Both the position numbers and the translations under genes were made by a program. A stretch of DNA of 64,000 bases, taken from assembly GCA_963682175.1 (NCBI GenBank), contig OY821775.1, forward strand, positions 34,470,053 to 34,534,052. The letters are read 5' to 3'. This document shows positions 1-11,345 of the stretch, one piece after another (position 1 is the first letter of the stretch; each line of letters starts with the position of its first letter). This stretch comes from Triglochin maritima (lineage: Eukaryota; Streptophyta; Magnoliopsida; Alismatales; Juncaginaceae). The notes under the pieces are model-generated. The model saw only the letters and a program-made list of their open reading frames with translations, ran no database searches and was not told the origin of the DNA.

Positions 1-1165
1 CTTGGGCTGCCATTATTGTCTGAGAGGATGTGGAGAACCCATTGTGTACCGTTAATCAACAAGTTTAAGGCACGACTATCCACTTGGAAGCAAAAACTCT
101 TATCCATACCTCCTCATGGGATTGGACAGGATGTGTCATTTTGTTTGGGGAGGGGAGAAGAAATGGGTCGCGGTAGCATGGAAAGATGTATGCACACCAA
201 AGGACGAGGGAGGATTAGGACTAAAAAGACTAACAGAGTGGAATGATGTGGGCCTTCTCCGGTTGTTTTGGCTCGTGGTGGCAGACAACAACTCACTATG
301 GGCTAAGTGTGTTCGCCGGAAGTACTTAAGGAACTGTTCCATTTGGCTGGCAAGACCACCCCCTACCTCCTCATGGGCATGGCGAGGGCTATTGCGAGTC
401 TGAGATATTGCTAGAAGGCACATTCAGTATGAGGTGGGAAATGGGGAAGAGATATGTTTCTTCCAATTCCATGGTGTGGCGAACCTTTTCAGTACGAGAG
501 CTGGGGCGAACAACTTCATTATGACATGGGTGTGCCTTGGGATGTTATGGCATCGTATTTCATAAGAGAGGGGATGTGGAACCTCCCTCCCCATGCTCCA
601 TCATGATGGAAGAAGTTTGCTTGAGGGTGAACCAAATTCGTATCCATGGAGGCCCGGATAGGCCAATACGACCCAATGGTAAGGGTGTTGCACTTGGGAT
701 GTAGGAAGTGTGGAGTTGGGTGAGGGAACCGGGTAGAAAAGTACCTTGGGCTGGCATGGTATGGCATAAGTTTGTTGTCCAGAAGCATGCACTCACAGGT
801 TGGAGAGCATTGAAGGGGCTCTTACTCACAAAGAGACAATGATTAAGTGAGGCGCAAAGCTCGACCCAATGTGTGTGCTTTGTGAAGACAAAGAGGAGGA
901 CATGGAGCACCTTTTATGGGAATGTCCATACATGAAGGAGGTGTGGAGATGCCTCCTCAACCTCATGCAGCTTAGCCCAGGCTTGACGAGCACTTTAGAG
1001 AGCGAGGCCACGCGACTATCTTATGTGCGTGGAAGCCGACTTGACAAGGTGGTAGATACCATGGCTGTAGTCAATGACATAATTCGGTGTTTGGGAGATA
1101 AAGCAAAGAGACTCGCGAAAGATGAAGGAGAAGTGCGACATTTTCAGGAGACTTCGAGATAACTC
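1..1165 (+). pseudogene. LINE (non-LTR retrotransposon) ORF2 3' end, decayed
   Basis: The stretch reads, with several frame changes and stops, as the C-terminal part of a plant LINE reverse-transcriptase ORF. The first ~35 codons match the post-RT thumb region (LGLPLLSERMW, then a KFKARLSTWKQ block). Positions 116-403 give the region with CHFVWGG and GGLGLKRL typical of L1-type plant elements. Positions 869-1000 give a zinc-finger-like end with MCVLCEDKEEDMEHLLWECP, which fits the zf-RVT domain (C-x2-C...H-x4-C). Between 400 and 860 the frame is broken repeatedly, with in-frame stops at about 403, 560 and 830. The 5' part lies outside the window. An active copy is excluded; the family assignment is fairly secure. 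Confidence 0.8.
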
Positions 1166-1351
1166 CAACTTCTGATGTTGATGAGGATGAAATTGTTCTT
1201 AAACTACAACGATTATAGTGATGTTCATATAGGTTGTAGTGGAAAAGCCGGTTATGCATGTGGCATACACCCGCGGACTCAATGGTAAATCTTGTAGGAT
1301 GTAAACAGCTTTAGATTAATAAATTTAGAGGCTAAGCCTCCCTACTAATCA
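1166..1351 (+). other. Probable LINE 3' untranslated tail
   Basis: Non-coding sequence between the LINE zinc-finger region and the start of the gypsy-like repeat. It contains an AATAAA-like stretch near 1316-1323 but no clear poly(A) tail, so the exact end of the LINE is uncertain. The last ~10 bases (ctactaatca) resemble the LTR end seen at 32251-32260. Confidence 0.4.
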
Positions 1352-3385
1352 AATACCCCTACCCATACTTTTTGCTAGTCCCAAGCAAAACAAAGAAAAG
1401 AAAAATGAATGAAAGTAAAACACACAAAAAATGGGGAAATCCTAACACACTTTCGTAGGAATCACGGTTGCACTTAGCATGTGCAACAAGACATTAAACC
1501 TCCTTGTCACCAAGGAAGAGGAGTGGTGTCTCTTGAGGGTTTTCAGCGGATATGCCCACAAAATCCGAACATTGATGCACTATTCAATCTAGCAACATGA
1601 CTCATTGGACCTACTTTTGTCGTTCATTGGATATGGTAATACTACGGGCCGACACTATATATGTATTTAGTCCACACACCTTGCTTAATGAACCATTCAT
1701 ATAAAGTTAATTAAGGACTTAAGTGAAAGACATGGGCAACCTTAACATCCTCAAGTGATACAAAGTGTAAAGTCCATTGAGGTTCTATTTGTATTGCCAT
1801 TTTTTTCTTTTTTTATACTAATCGGTGTTTAATTCTCTCTGGGTAAGCTTTCATGCAACGTTGCCTATAAGGACTTACACTATGATGTACGCCTTCCCCC
1901 AAATCTCCACATAGGGCGATCCCTACAACTCGTGTAATGGGAGCTCGGTCAGCGCATCCCAAGTCAGATTACTCGAAAGCACTAGGCACTAAGTCCCCTC
2001 GGACCTAATTTCCTGAGTGATAGGAGCCGTGTCAGAAGAGAGAACAACCTCCTAAATTATTCCTTATCTTCAAATGTACCAAAACCCTTACACTTAAGGT
2101 TTCACAATAGGAGTTTAAAGGTCCGTGACTACGAAAAACTTCCTTATACTAACGGACACGAATTATTTGACGCACTAGGTTCTCAGTGGACTTCTTTATT
2201 TGTTTGAGTACTGAAATCCTGTGATTACTCTCCCCCCGAGGGAAAACCAGAGTGCATCCTAACGACTAGATAAGGCCTAAAGATGGTATACTAGGTATCC
2301 CAATGCATCATGTTCAAGTCAATTTTGGGAGCTTCTTTTTTACTTTGCCTCTCAACAGTTTTGCACATGCTAAACACACACAAAACCCGTAAAACATTTT
2401 CTTTCACAAAACACATGATGATTTTGAAAGAAATGTGAAAATTTTAAAGCATTAGGCAAGCAAAAGAATGCAAGTCACCCAAGGATCATGGTATAACAGA
2501 TATATCAATGTAAATTGCAACACACTAACATGACCCGAACAATACACACAAAAGAAAACAAACAACAAAGTGAAAAACACTTGAATCCACATATACAAAT
2601 GTAAAACACCCCCCCCCCCCCACGCACACACACACACTTACTTCATGCAATGTCCTCAATGTATGAAACCATGATACTACATGTATTTTTGCAAGAAAAG
2701 GTTAAGATCTCCCCAAACTTTGAAGCATAAGGAAATTTTTGTGGTCATGTTGATGGACAAAAACCCGAATTCCCCTCAAAACATGTGAGATAATTAAGAA
2801 GGGAGACAAATACGTGAAACAAATGGGGCCCAAATGCACAAGGGTTGGAGCCCACAACAACCTTTGGTCACTCTTGGAGTCTTCTTTTTTATTTCTTTTT
2901 CTTCTTATTTTTTCATCATTTTTGTTAAATATAACTATGTACAAAATAAGTTTCCATCTTCATTTGTGAAAGAAAATAAAATGGAAATCTCAAAAGTGGG
3001 TCAATGCACTTGGAATGGGAACATGACACCAGACGAGGCCAAAAAATTTATGTGTAGGGGCCCCTCACAATGTGCACAAAATAACGGGAAAGGTTCCTGA
3101 ATTATACACAAAGGCATCTGATTCAAAGGATCAAACTGAAAGAGCTCGAACCTCTTAAGAGTTTGGGAAATATTGCGCAACGGAGGAATAGTGTCCCCGT
3201 TGTGGTACTGAAATTATGATCGTCAATCCAAACTCCCCAACCGACACGCTGGTGCGTCGGAACGAGGCGAACAACCTCATTATGCTTGCCCAACTCACCA
3301 GAGAAACAGAAAGTGGGTCTCCTACCTAAGGTATCCTCTAAGAAACTCCCAATACCCTCATTGACAATGTAGTTGTTTGGTGTCC
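1352..3385 (-). mobile_element. Outer gypsy-like element, internal region, left part
   Basis: This block is a diverged copy of 4943-6970: the same tract after CAAATACCCC, the same 'tttgctagtcc' and 'cggttgcacttagca' blocks, the same C-run and the same order. It stops at 3385 and resumes at 10772, because a complete relative (3386-10766) has inserted into it. It lies on the minus strand. Homology to the post-gag ORF of the inner copy is visible at about 3090-3300, but no open frame longer than ~90 codons survives. Most of the block is the 3' non-coding spacer of the element. Confidence 0.85.
3381..3385. repeat. Target-site duplication TGTCC, left
   Basis: TGTCC immediately before the LTR at 3386, matched by TGTCC at 10767-10771 after the other LTR. 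This fixes the insertion boundaries. Confidence 0.9.
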
Positions 3386-4942
3386 TGATTGATCGTTTTA
3401 TTTAAACCGCAAGTGCACGGCCGCGTTGAAGCGGTGGCAAATACGGGTCGTCCACTGGGAGGTGTGTCGACGCTTGGTTTGTACGAAGGCGAGTGGTAAA
3501 AAATGGAGAGAAAGGTTGGTTACACTAAACTACACTAAGATGCAAAAAGGAAATGAAGATAAGCAATAAAACTAAGCCTCATAGGGGGTAGAGAACTAAT
3601 GTGAATATGAAGATGTGTGTGTGTGTGTTCAATTAAGCTCCTCACAACATGTAGTGCATGAAATCATAAAACTACATCCAACTTTGCCTCCACATGAATT
3701 AAGATAAGACTACATCATTAAAACATACAAGACAATAATTGGAATGAAACTAAATGAACTCAAGTATAAAGACTAGACCCTACTATGCCTCCACATGAAT
3801 TAAGATAAGACTACATCATTAAAACATACAAGACATTAGCTAAGATAAAGGCAACACGAGCACATACACTACAAATTGTGTTTCCAATATTAACTTCATC
3901 CATATCCTAACCTTATCATTCCCCATAAAATAGGTCCACTAATCAAAGCATAAGCTAAGCTTCATTCAAGAGCATTAGAATATCAAAGATAAGAGTGAAA
4001 ACCCATTAGATGGTTATGGAAATCATATAAATCTCAAGGGATAAAGATAACACACACTTAATACACTACATAATTATATCACATATTTATCCACCCCCCA
4101 TATGGGGATGGAACTACTCACTACTCATTACACTAACTATATTAACAAAAGAAAGCATAATACTGAAATGAAAGTTAACTAAGAAAGCAAGAAGTATTAA
4201 AGAAGCTTAAAAGAAAAGGCAACACTAAACAAACATGTACAAATTAAAAGACAAGATTAAAAGAAACTAGAAGAATTATTTTATTAACAAATGACTCACA
4301 TTGAAGATAGCATTCTTCTCCACCTTGAGTTTTTGCTTCAAGGCCTACTCCTTAGTAGAGAGAATACCACCAAGCAATGGGTGATTACAATAGAAGGTGA
4401 AGAGTTCTATTTATAAGCATGGAAAAAGCTAATCGGGGACAATCCCCGATGTGGGACTAAACCAATACCAAAAATAGCCTAAACAAATATTAATACAAGT
4501 CCAGGAGAAATTTGGGCGGATCCTGAGTAATATGGACCACAAATTAGCGGTCCAAGACCGCCAAGTGGCGGTCCAAAAACTTCGGATCGCGTTGGAATTT
4601 GTTGTGGGCTTTTCTTTCTGGTATTGTTGGTCTTTGATGCGGTTACTTGACTTGTTGGAGCTCCGACCCGAATCGAATTGGTAAAATACTCCCCATGATG
4701 GTGTGGAGTATTTTGTTTTGCTCTTAGGTCCTTCTGTCTTACATTCAGGTCCTTCTCCCTTGCATCTTAGTCCCTAGATCTCACAATTCAGTCTTTTTTC
4801 CCAGCTTTTGGGTCCTTTTATGCTTCATCTCTTCAAACCTATTTATTCCTGAAAACTAAACATAAAACTCATAACATAGCATTGTTTAGGTGAAAGATAA
4901 TGGATATAAGATACAAATATAAACATGAAATGATGCCAATCA
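3386..4942 (-). repeat. 3' LTR of the 3386-10766 element
   Basis: 1557 bp. In element orientation it begins TGATTGGCATC and ends GATCAATCA. It differs from the partner LTR by scattered substitutions and small indels, including a 30-bp segment near 4552-4580 absent from the partner, so the insertion is not very recent. Confidence 0.9.
4408..4415 (-). promoter_or_regulatory. TATA box of LTR promoter
   Basis: TATAAATA on the minus strand, inside the LTR, about 530 bp from its 5' end in element orientation. The same box occurs at 10252-10259 and in the solo LTR at about 51396. Confidence 0.6.
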
Positions 4943-4957
4943 AATACCCCACACCTA
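4943..4957 (-). other. Polypurine tract of the 3386-10766 element
   Basis: On the minus strand AGGTGTGGGGTATTT directly precedes the 3' LTR. It is G/A-rich with a few pyrimidines, in the position of the plus-strand primer. Confidence 0.55.
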
Positions 4958-6561
4958 ACTTTTGCTAGTCCCGAGCAAAACAAAGAAAGGAAAAAGCATC
5001 TGAAAAACAAGAAATTCTAACTCGCTTTCGTAGGAATCACGGTTGCACTTAGCACGTGCAACAAGCCGTTAAACCTCCTTGTTGCAAAGGAGGAGGAGTG
5101 TTGTCTCCTGAGGGTTTTCAGCGGATATAGCCACAAAATCCGAACAAGAAGCATTATTCAATCTAGACACTCGACTCGTTGGAAATATTTTGTCGATCAT
5201 TGGACGCGGTAATCCTACGGGCCGACCCTATATAGGTAATCAGTCCACACACCTAACCTAATGAACCATTCGTGCAAGTTAAATAAGGAATTAAGTGAAA
5301 GACATGGACAACCTCAACATCCTCAAGTGCTACAAAGTGTAAAGTCCATTAAGGTTCTTATTTGCATTACCATTTTTTTTTTCTTTTCACATTTTTTTTC
5401 TTCTTTTTCTTTTTATTAGTTGGAGCTTCATTCTCCCAGGGTCAGGTTTCGTGCATCATTGCCCATGAGGACTTACACTATCACGTACACCTTTCCCCAA
5501 ATCTCCACATAGGGCAATCCCTACCACCCGTGTAACGGGAGTTCGGTCGGCGCATCCCATGTCAGATGACTCGAAAGCACCAGGCACAAAGTCCCCTCAG
5601 ACCTACTTTCCCGAGTGATAGAAGCCGTGCGAGAAGAGAGAACACCTACTCACTTATTTCTTATCTACACATGAACCAAAACCCCTACACTAATGTCTCA
5701 CAACAGGATTTAGAGGGTCCTTGACTACAACAAACTTCCTTAAGTTAACAGACACGAATTATTGACTCACTAGGTTCAGGGTGGACTTCATTAAATGTTT
5801 GAGCACTGAAACCCTATGATTACTGACCCCCAAGGAAAAACTGGGGTGCATCCTAACGACTCGATAAATCCTAAAGTCACTGTACTAGATATCCTAATGC
5901 ATCAAGTTCAAGGCAATTTTGGGGGCTTTCTTTTTGCTTTGCCTCTCAACGGTTTTGCACATGCTAAACACACGCAAAACCCACAAAACATTTTCTTTCG
6001 CAAACACATGAAAATTTAGAAAGAAATGTGCAAATTTTAAAGCACTAGGCAAGCAAAAGAAGACAAGTCACCCAAGGATCATGGCAAGCAGATATATCGA
6101 TATTAAATGCAGCACACTAACATGACCCTAATAATGCACACAAAAAATGAAAGGAAAAAGACTCAACTATGTACACACATAAAACACCCCCCCCCCCACA
6201 CCTACTTCATGCATTGTCCTCAATGAATGTGAGCAAGATACTACATGGATTTATGCATGAAAAAGGAGAGATCTCACCAACATTAAGTACAAAGGGAAGT
6301 TCAAGGTCATGTTGATGGACAAAAACCCGAATTCCCTCAAAACCTATGAGATGCTAAAGAAAGGACGCAATTACGTGAAAGAAATGGAGCCCAAATACAC
6401 AAGGGTTGGGACTCACAACAATCGATACACACTGAAAGGGTCTTTTATTGTACTTTTTTCTTCTTCTTTTTTTTCTTCTTTTTTTTCTTTTTTTCCCTTT
6501 TTGTTTCCTTTTTTATAACTATGTACAAACATAAGTTCCCATCTTCATTTGTCAAAATACA
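4958..6561 (-). other. Non-coding 3' spacer of the inner gypsy-like element
   Basis: No credible coding frame. It contains homopolymer and CT-rich stretches (5370-5415, 6440-6515) and a C-run at 6187-6198. It is collinear with 1352-2890 of the outer copy, which shows that the spacer is a family trait and not random DNA. Confidence 0.7.
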
Positions 6562-7441
6562 TTAAATGGGAACCTCAAGAGTGGGGCAATGCACTTGGAA
6601 AGGGAACATGACACCACGCGGGGCCAGAATACGCATGTGTGGGCCCCCTTCAGAAAGAGCACCAGATGAAATGAGAGGTTCATGAATTGGACGCAAAGGC
6701 GTCTCATTCAAAGGATAAAACTGAAAGAGCTTGAACCTCTCAAGAATTTGGGAAATGAGGGGCAACGGAAGAAGAGTTTCTCCCGTTACGCTGCTGAAGT
6801 TATGATCGTCAATCCAAACTCTCCAACCAACAGGCTGGTACGTCGGAACGAGGTCAAGAACCTCGTTAGGCATGTCTGACACACCAGGCGAACAAACAGT
6901 GGGTCTCATACCCAAGTTATCCTCCAAGGAAATCGTAATACCGTCATGAGCAATGTAGTTGTTTGATGTTCCATCATTTCCAAGATGATCAGGAACAATA
7001 GTGAGAGGCAAACTCTCATCAGGTTGTTTGAAATTGAGGGGACTAGGGAGCTCTTGCTCCACCAGAGGTGTCCTTAGGAGGTACAACAATAAGGTCATGC
7101 AGTTCAAGGCCCACGAGACAAGAAGATAAGGCACAATCATGTGCCGATTCGTAATGAAGCTGGTCCATGTTATTCTCAATTGGGATCGAATCGTCCACGA
7201 AGTGATCGTGAATTGAAACCCCAACTCCCTCAGACTGACTAGGAGTTTGACTTTGAAAGATTGTGCTTTGAATTGGTGGATGTGGTGGTGGCGGTTCGAT
7301 ATCAAAAGATGAATCCTCATATTGACAAGAAAGGTTACCCTCCTCACGTTCATGGAATTGTTGTGTCATTTGACTCACTTGCATTTCCATATTTTGCAAG
7401 GAATTCAAGTTGGACTTCAATGAACTTTGAGTGGTTTCCAT
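6562..7441 (-). pseudogene. Gag C-terminal part and unrecognised downstream ORF
   Basis: Two overlapping minus frames (7043-7441 and 6562-7353) form one broken reading frame. The upstream part has a coiled-coil-like stretch (LKSNLNSLQNMEMQVSQMTQ) resembling the region after the zinc knuckle in Athila/Tat-type Gag proteins. The downstream ~130 residues include W-R-V-W-I-D-D and PLPLISQILERF and end at a stop near 6562. I do not recognise this domain. It is also detectable, decayed, in the outer copy at 3090-3300, so it was part of the family's coding capacity. Frameshifts near 7350 and 7450 break it from the zinc-knuckle frame. Confidence 0.55.
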
Positions 7442-7461
7442 GAACGTTTGGAGGGTTTGTT

Positions 7462-8102
7462 TTAAGGAATCAAATTTGGGTCAACAGTGAGGTCCAAGTC
7501 AGAGCTTGGGAAATTTTGGGGTTGGGTGTTGATGGGCTGAGAATGAGTCCAATGATTTGAAGTGGGGTGTTGGTAGAATTCTGGGTATTCGGGAGGAGTA
7601 TACGGGGGTGAAAATGAGGTATAAGAATTTGGATAAGAATTGTCTCCCCACGAATCCATCACTCTCGGGTTGTACGCGGATGCGTAATGGTCACATTGAG
7701 CATTTTGGGAAAAGGTAGGCTCATACTCAGGCTCAGGGGGAAATAAGGACATTCCCCGATAACATGACCACTCAACCCACAACAGTCGCACGGTACGGCT
7801 ACTCGAGCCACCGGTGCACTCATGTCGTCTGCCATACACAAGAAAGAGGCCAAAGTTTGTTGTAATGTCTCAGTTTGTTGACCAATATATGATCCGACGT
7901 AACTAGATGGTGGTCTAGCAGTCGGTGCCTCTCTCATACTACCCCAATATGAAGATTGCTCAGTCACACAATTAGGATTGTCCCAACCATACAGGGTGTT
8001 AGTCTGAGCCACCCTGGGTTGCATGGGTCTTGAATACCATGACGAATTGTCCTGGTCCCAACTATGATATGGATGGTCACCCATGTAACCATCCATCTCC
8101 AC
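7462..8102 (-). pseudogene. Gag-like fragment with zinc-knuckle-like motif
   Basis: Frames 7659-8102 and 7462-7839 overlap with a frameshift. The first begins MEMDGYMGDHPYHSWDQD and contains CDCCGLSGHVIGECPY, a C-x2-C-x4-H-x4-C pattern fitting a retroviral-type nucleocapsid knuckle. The second continues with YNPRVMDSWGDNSYPN and is rich in Tyr, Pro, Ser and Asn, as in plant Athila/Tat Gag. The usual N-terminal capsid domain was not found upstream. A homologous piece is at 29312-29578, so this short Gag-like protein is shared by at least two subfamilies. Confidence 0.65.
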
Positions 8103-9210
8103 AAAGAACTCTAGAGTCGACCACTCTCACCACCACGAGGCCAAGCTCGCAAAAAACGCTCGACTCGACCCTAAAACGCTACCAGAGAGTGTAAAGAGGA
8201 GGAGACAATAATGTAGAAGAAGGTGAGAAGAAGATGACTCAGAGGAGAAGGGAAGAATCCTTAAAGCTAGCGTGGGTGAAGGGATCAGGTAGAAGCCTAA
8301 CTAGCAAGCACGGCTCAAACAATGTAAGTCAATGGGTCCTAAGGCTAGACGACGCCTAACTTCGAGGTCACTAGCCTCGACACGCCTCACCTCCCTACAA
8401 CGAGGACCACAATGCCCAGTAAGTGATACCAGATCCGGAGATCCAGTACCTCCTACTATCGACAAGGTAGGCAACGCTGATCAGGTCATGGCGGTCTCAA
8501 CTAGATTACTCTCCTAGTGCGTCCAAAATCCTAGGGCCAATGTCTACTTGCTATTAGTTAAGGCTTGATTATGAGTGATTTTTGGGGCCAAGGAAAGGGT
8601 GATGAAATCCCCCACCTTATCTTTTATGGGACAACCCCTCCTTAGTAGCATTTTGATCCTAAATCTAGCAATCAATCGCTCCAATCAAACGCTCACTCAC
8701 TCTTGTCCTGATGCAATTCCTCCTAACTAATGCATTGGCGTACGAGATGCATGAATGAGTGTAGGAAATTGCGTACCTCATGTCAGCGCTCAACAACTGA
8801 AAATAAAGCTAAAAGAAAAGACAACTATATGCCTAAGTCAATACATGATGCGTGACCTAAACAAGTAAGAATGTCTAGTCTTTTGCTTTGGATTTTAAGG
8901 CCAAGTTGATTAATGGGGGAGTGATTAATGATCTGGGAGCAAACAAGAAGTCACAGCATGCAAAATAGGGCTCCCAGATAACACAAATTACAGAACTAAC
9001 TACCAGAAAAAATTTGGAAACACGAAACCGTCGCCAGGCCGCCAATTGGCGGTCTCCAACCGCTGATTGGCGGTCCTTTTGAAGCTTCTGTTCCTCAAAC
9101 TTGTCCAGTAGCCTCCCCTTGATCCTATGGTTCCCTGAAATGAAGAAAAATTGGAAACAAAAAATTAAAAACCCCTCGAATCGCCCAAACCAACGTCTGG
9201 ACAAAGCACT
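8103..9210 (-). other. 5' leader of the inner gypsy-like element
   Basis: Between the primer-binding site and the first recognisable gag frame. I see no conserved coding domain. A homologous leader lies at 29580-30714 and a degraded piece at about 47690-47880. Confidence 0.6.
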
Positions 9211-9228
9211 TCCCCGGCAACGGTGCCA
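9211..9228 (-). other. Primer-binding site, tRNA-Asp type
   Basis: Minus strand TGGCACCGTTGCCGGGGA, six bases inside the 5' LTR. It fits the 3' end of plant tRNA-Asp with one mismatch and sets the element's orientation. Confidence 0.85.
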
Positions 9229-9234
9229 AAAATT

Positions 9235-10766
9235 TGATTGATCGTTTTATTTAAACTGCAAGTGCACGGCCGCGTTGAAGCGGTGGTAAATACGGGTCGT
9301 CCACTGGGAACTGTGTCAATGCTTGGTTTGTACGGAGGCGAGTGGTAAAAAATGGAGAGAAAGGTTGGTTACACTAAACTACACTAAGATGCAAAAAGGA
9401 GATGAAGATAAGCAATAAAACTAAGCCCCATAGGGGGTAGAGAACTAATGTGAAAATAAAGATGTGTGTGTGTGTTCAATTAAGCTCCTAACAACATGTA
9501 GTGCATGAAATCATAAAACTACATCCAACTTTGCCTCCACATGAATTAAGATAAGACTACATCATTAAAACATACAAGACAATAATTGGAATGAAGCTAA
9601 ATGAACTCAAGTATAAAGACTAGACCCTACTATGCCTCCACATGAATTAAGATAAGACTACATCATTAAAACATACAAGACATTATCTAAGGTAAAGGCA
9701 ACAAGAGCACATACACTACAAATTGTGTTTCCAATATTAACTTCCTCCATATCCTAACCTTATCATTCCCCATAAAATAGGTCCACTAATCAAAGCATAA
9801 GCTAAGCTTCATTCAAGAGCATTAGAATATCAAAGATAAGAGTGAAAACCCATTAGATGGTTAAGGAAATATAAATCTCAAGGGATAAAGATAACACACA
9901 CTTAATTCACTACATGATTATATCACATATTTATCCACCCCCCAAATGGGGATGGAACTACTCACTACTCATTACACTAACTATATTAACAAAAGAAAGC
10001 ATAATACTGAAATGAAAGTTAACTAAGAAAGCAAGAAGTATTAAAGAAGCTTAAAAGGAAAGGAAAGACTAAACAAACATGCACAAATTAAAAGACAAGA
10101 TTAAAAGAAACTAGAAGAATTATCTTATTAACAAATGACTCACATTGAAGGTAGCATTATTCTCCACCTTGAGTTTTTTCTTGAAGGCTCACTCCTTAGT
10201 AGAGAGAATGCGACCAAGCAATGGGTGATTACAATAGAAGGTGGAGAGTTCTATTTATAAGCATGGAAATAGCTAATCGGGGACAATCCCCCGATGTGGG
10301 ACTAAACCAATACCAAAAATAGCCTAAACGAACATTAATACAAGTCCAGGAGAAATTTGGGGGCATCCTGAGTAATATGGACCGTAAATTAGCGGTCCAA
10401 AAACTTTGGATCGCGTTGGAATTTGTTGTGGGATTTTCTTTCTGGTATTGTTGGTCTTTGATGCGGTTACTTGACTTGTTGGAGCTCCGACCCGAATCGA
10501 ATTGGTAAAATACTCCCCATGATGGTGTGGAGTATTTTTTTTTGCTCTTAGGTCCTTCTGTCTTACATTCAGGTCCTTCTCCCTTGCATCTTAGTCCCTA
10601 GATCTCACAATTCAGTCTCTTTTCCCAGCTTTTGGGTTCTTTTATGCTTCATCTCTTCAAACCTATTTATTCCTGAAAACTAAACATAAAACTCGTAACA
10701 TAGCATTGTTTAGGTGAATGATAATGGATATAAGATATAAATATAAACATGAAATGATGCCAATCA
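9235..10766 (-). repeat. 5' LTR of the 3386-10766 element
   Basis: 1532 bp, partner of 3386-4942. It ends next to the primer-binding site. The TATA box is at 10252-10259. A U5 hairpin (CCGC, 6-base loop, GCGG) is at 9270-9283. Confidence 0.9.
10252..10259 (-). promoter_or_regulatory. TATA box of 5' LTR
   Basis: TATAAATA on the minus strand in the 5' LTR, the one that would drive the genomic transcript. Confidence 0.6.
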
Positions 10767-10771
10767 TGTCC
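10767..10771. repeat. Target-site duplication TGTCC, right
   Basis: Matches 3381-3385. Confidence 0.9.
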
Positions 10772-11155
10772 CTTCATTTTCAAGAGATCAGGAATAATAG
10801 TGAGACCCAAACTCTAACTAGGTCGTATGAAATTAGGAGTATTAGGGAGCTCTTGCTCCACCAAAGGTGAGTCCTCAAGATGCACAACATTATGTTTACA
10901 TGGCTCAAGGGCCACTGGACAAAAAGATAAGATACAATCTTGTGCCGACTAATAATGAAATTGGTCCATGGTATTATCAATTTGAATCGAATAACCCACC
11001 AAGTGATCGTGAATTGAAACCCCAAATCCCTAAGATTGACTAGGTGTTTGACTCTGAAAGATTCTGCTTTGAATTTGTGGATGTGATGGTGGTTCGATAT
11101 CAGAAGATAAATCCTCATGTTGACAAGAAAGGTCACCCACCTCACGTTTACATAA
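10772..11155 (-). mobile_element. Outer gypsy-like element, internal region, right part
   Basis: Continues the element interrupted at 3385. It is collinear with about 6970-7360 of the inner copy (decayed Gag C-terminal region, e.g. the minus frame 10780-11145). It breaks off at about 11155, where LTR-like sequence begins out of order, so the outer element has suffered an internal deletion. Confidence 0.8.
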
Positions 11156-11345
11156 AATAAGATAAAACATTATCATTAAAATATAAAAGACAATATTTGA
11201 AATGACGCTCAATGATCTCATGCATAAAGACCAAACCCCACTATGTCTCCACATGAAACAAGATTAACACAATCATTAAAACATACAAGACATTAATTAA
11301 GGAGAGACTTTCTCCACCATTAAAAAATACAAGACATTAGCTGGA
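11156..11345 (-). repeat. Gypsy-like LTR fragment
   Basis: Short AT-rich piece with the repeated 'aaaacatacaagacatta' blocks found in the LTRs at 3700-3840 and 31060-31190. Closest by eye to the 30741-32260 subfamily. Truncated at both ends. Confidence 0.6.

Larger units (their letters stand above)
3386..10766 (-). mobile_element. Complete non-autonomous Ty3/gypsy-like LTR element, nested in its own family
   Basis: Two direct repeats of ~1.5 kb (3386-4942 and 9235-10766) flank a 4.3 kb internal region. Perfect 5-bp target duplications TGTCC border it. The primer-binding site at 9211-9228 reads on the minus strand as TGGCACCGTTGCCGGGGA, one base off the complement of a plant tRNA-Asp 3' end, so the element runs on the minus strand. 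Only gag-like frames with a zinc-knuckle-like motif and a second unrecognised frame are present. No protease, reverse transcriptase, RNase H or integrase motif was seen, so mobility would need proteins from another element. Athila/Tat affinity is suggested by the PBS and by gag traits (YNP..., tyrosine/asparagine-rich), not proven. Confidence 0.9.
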
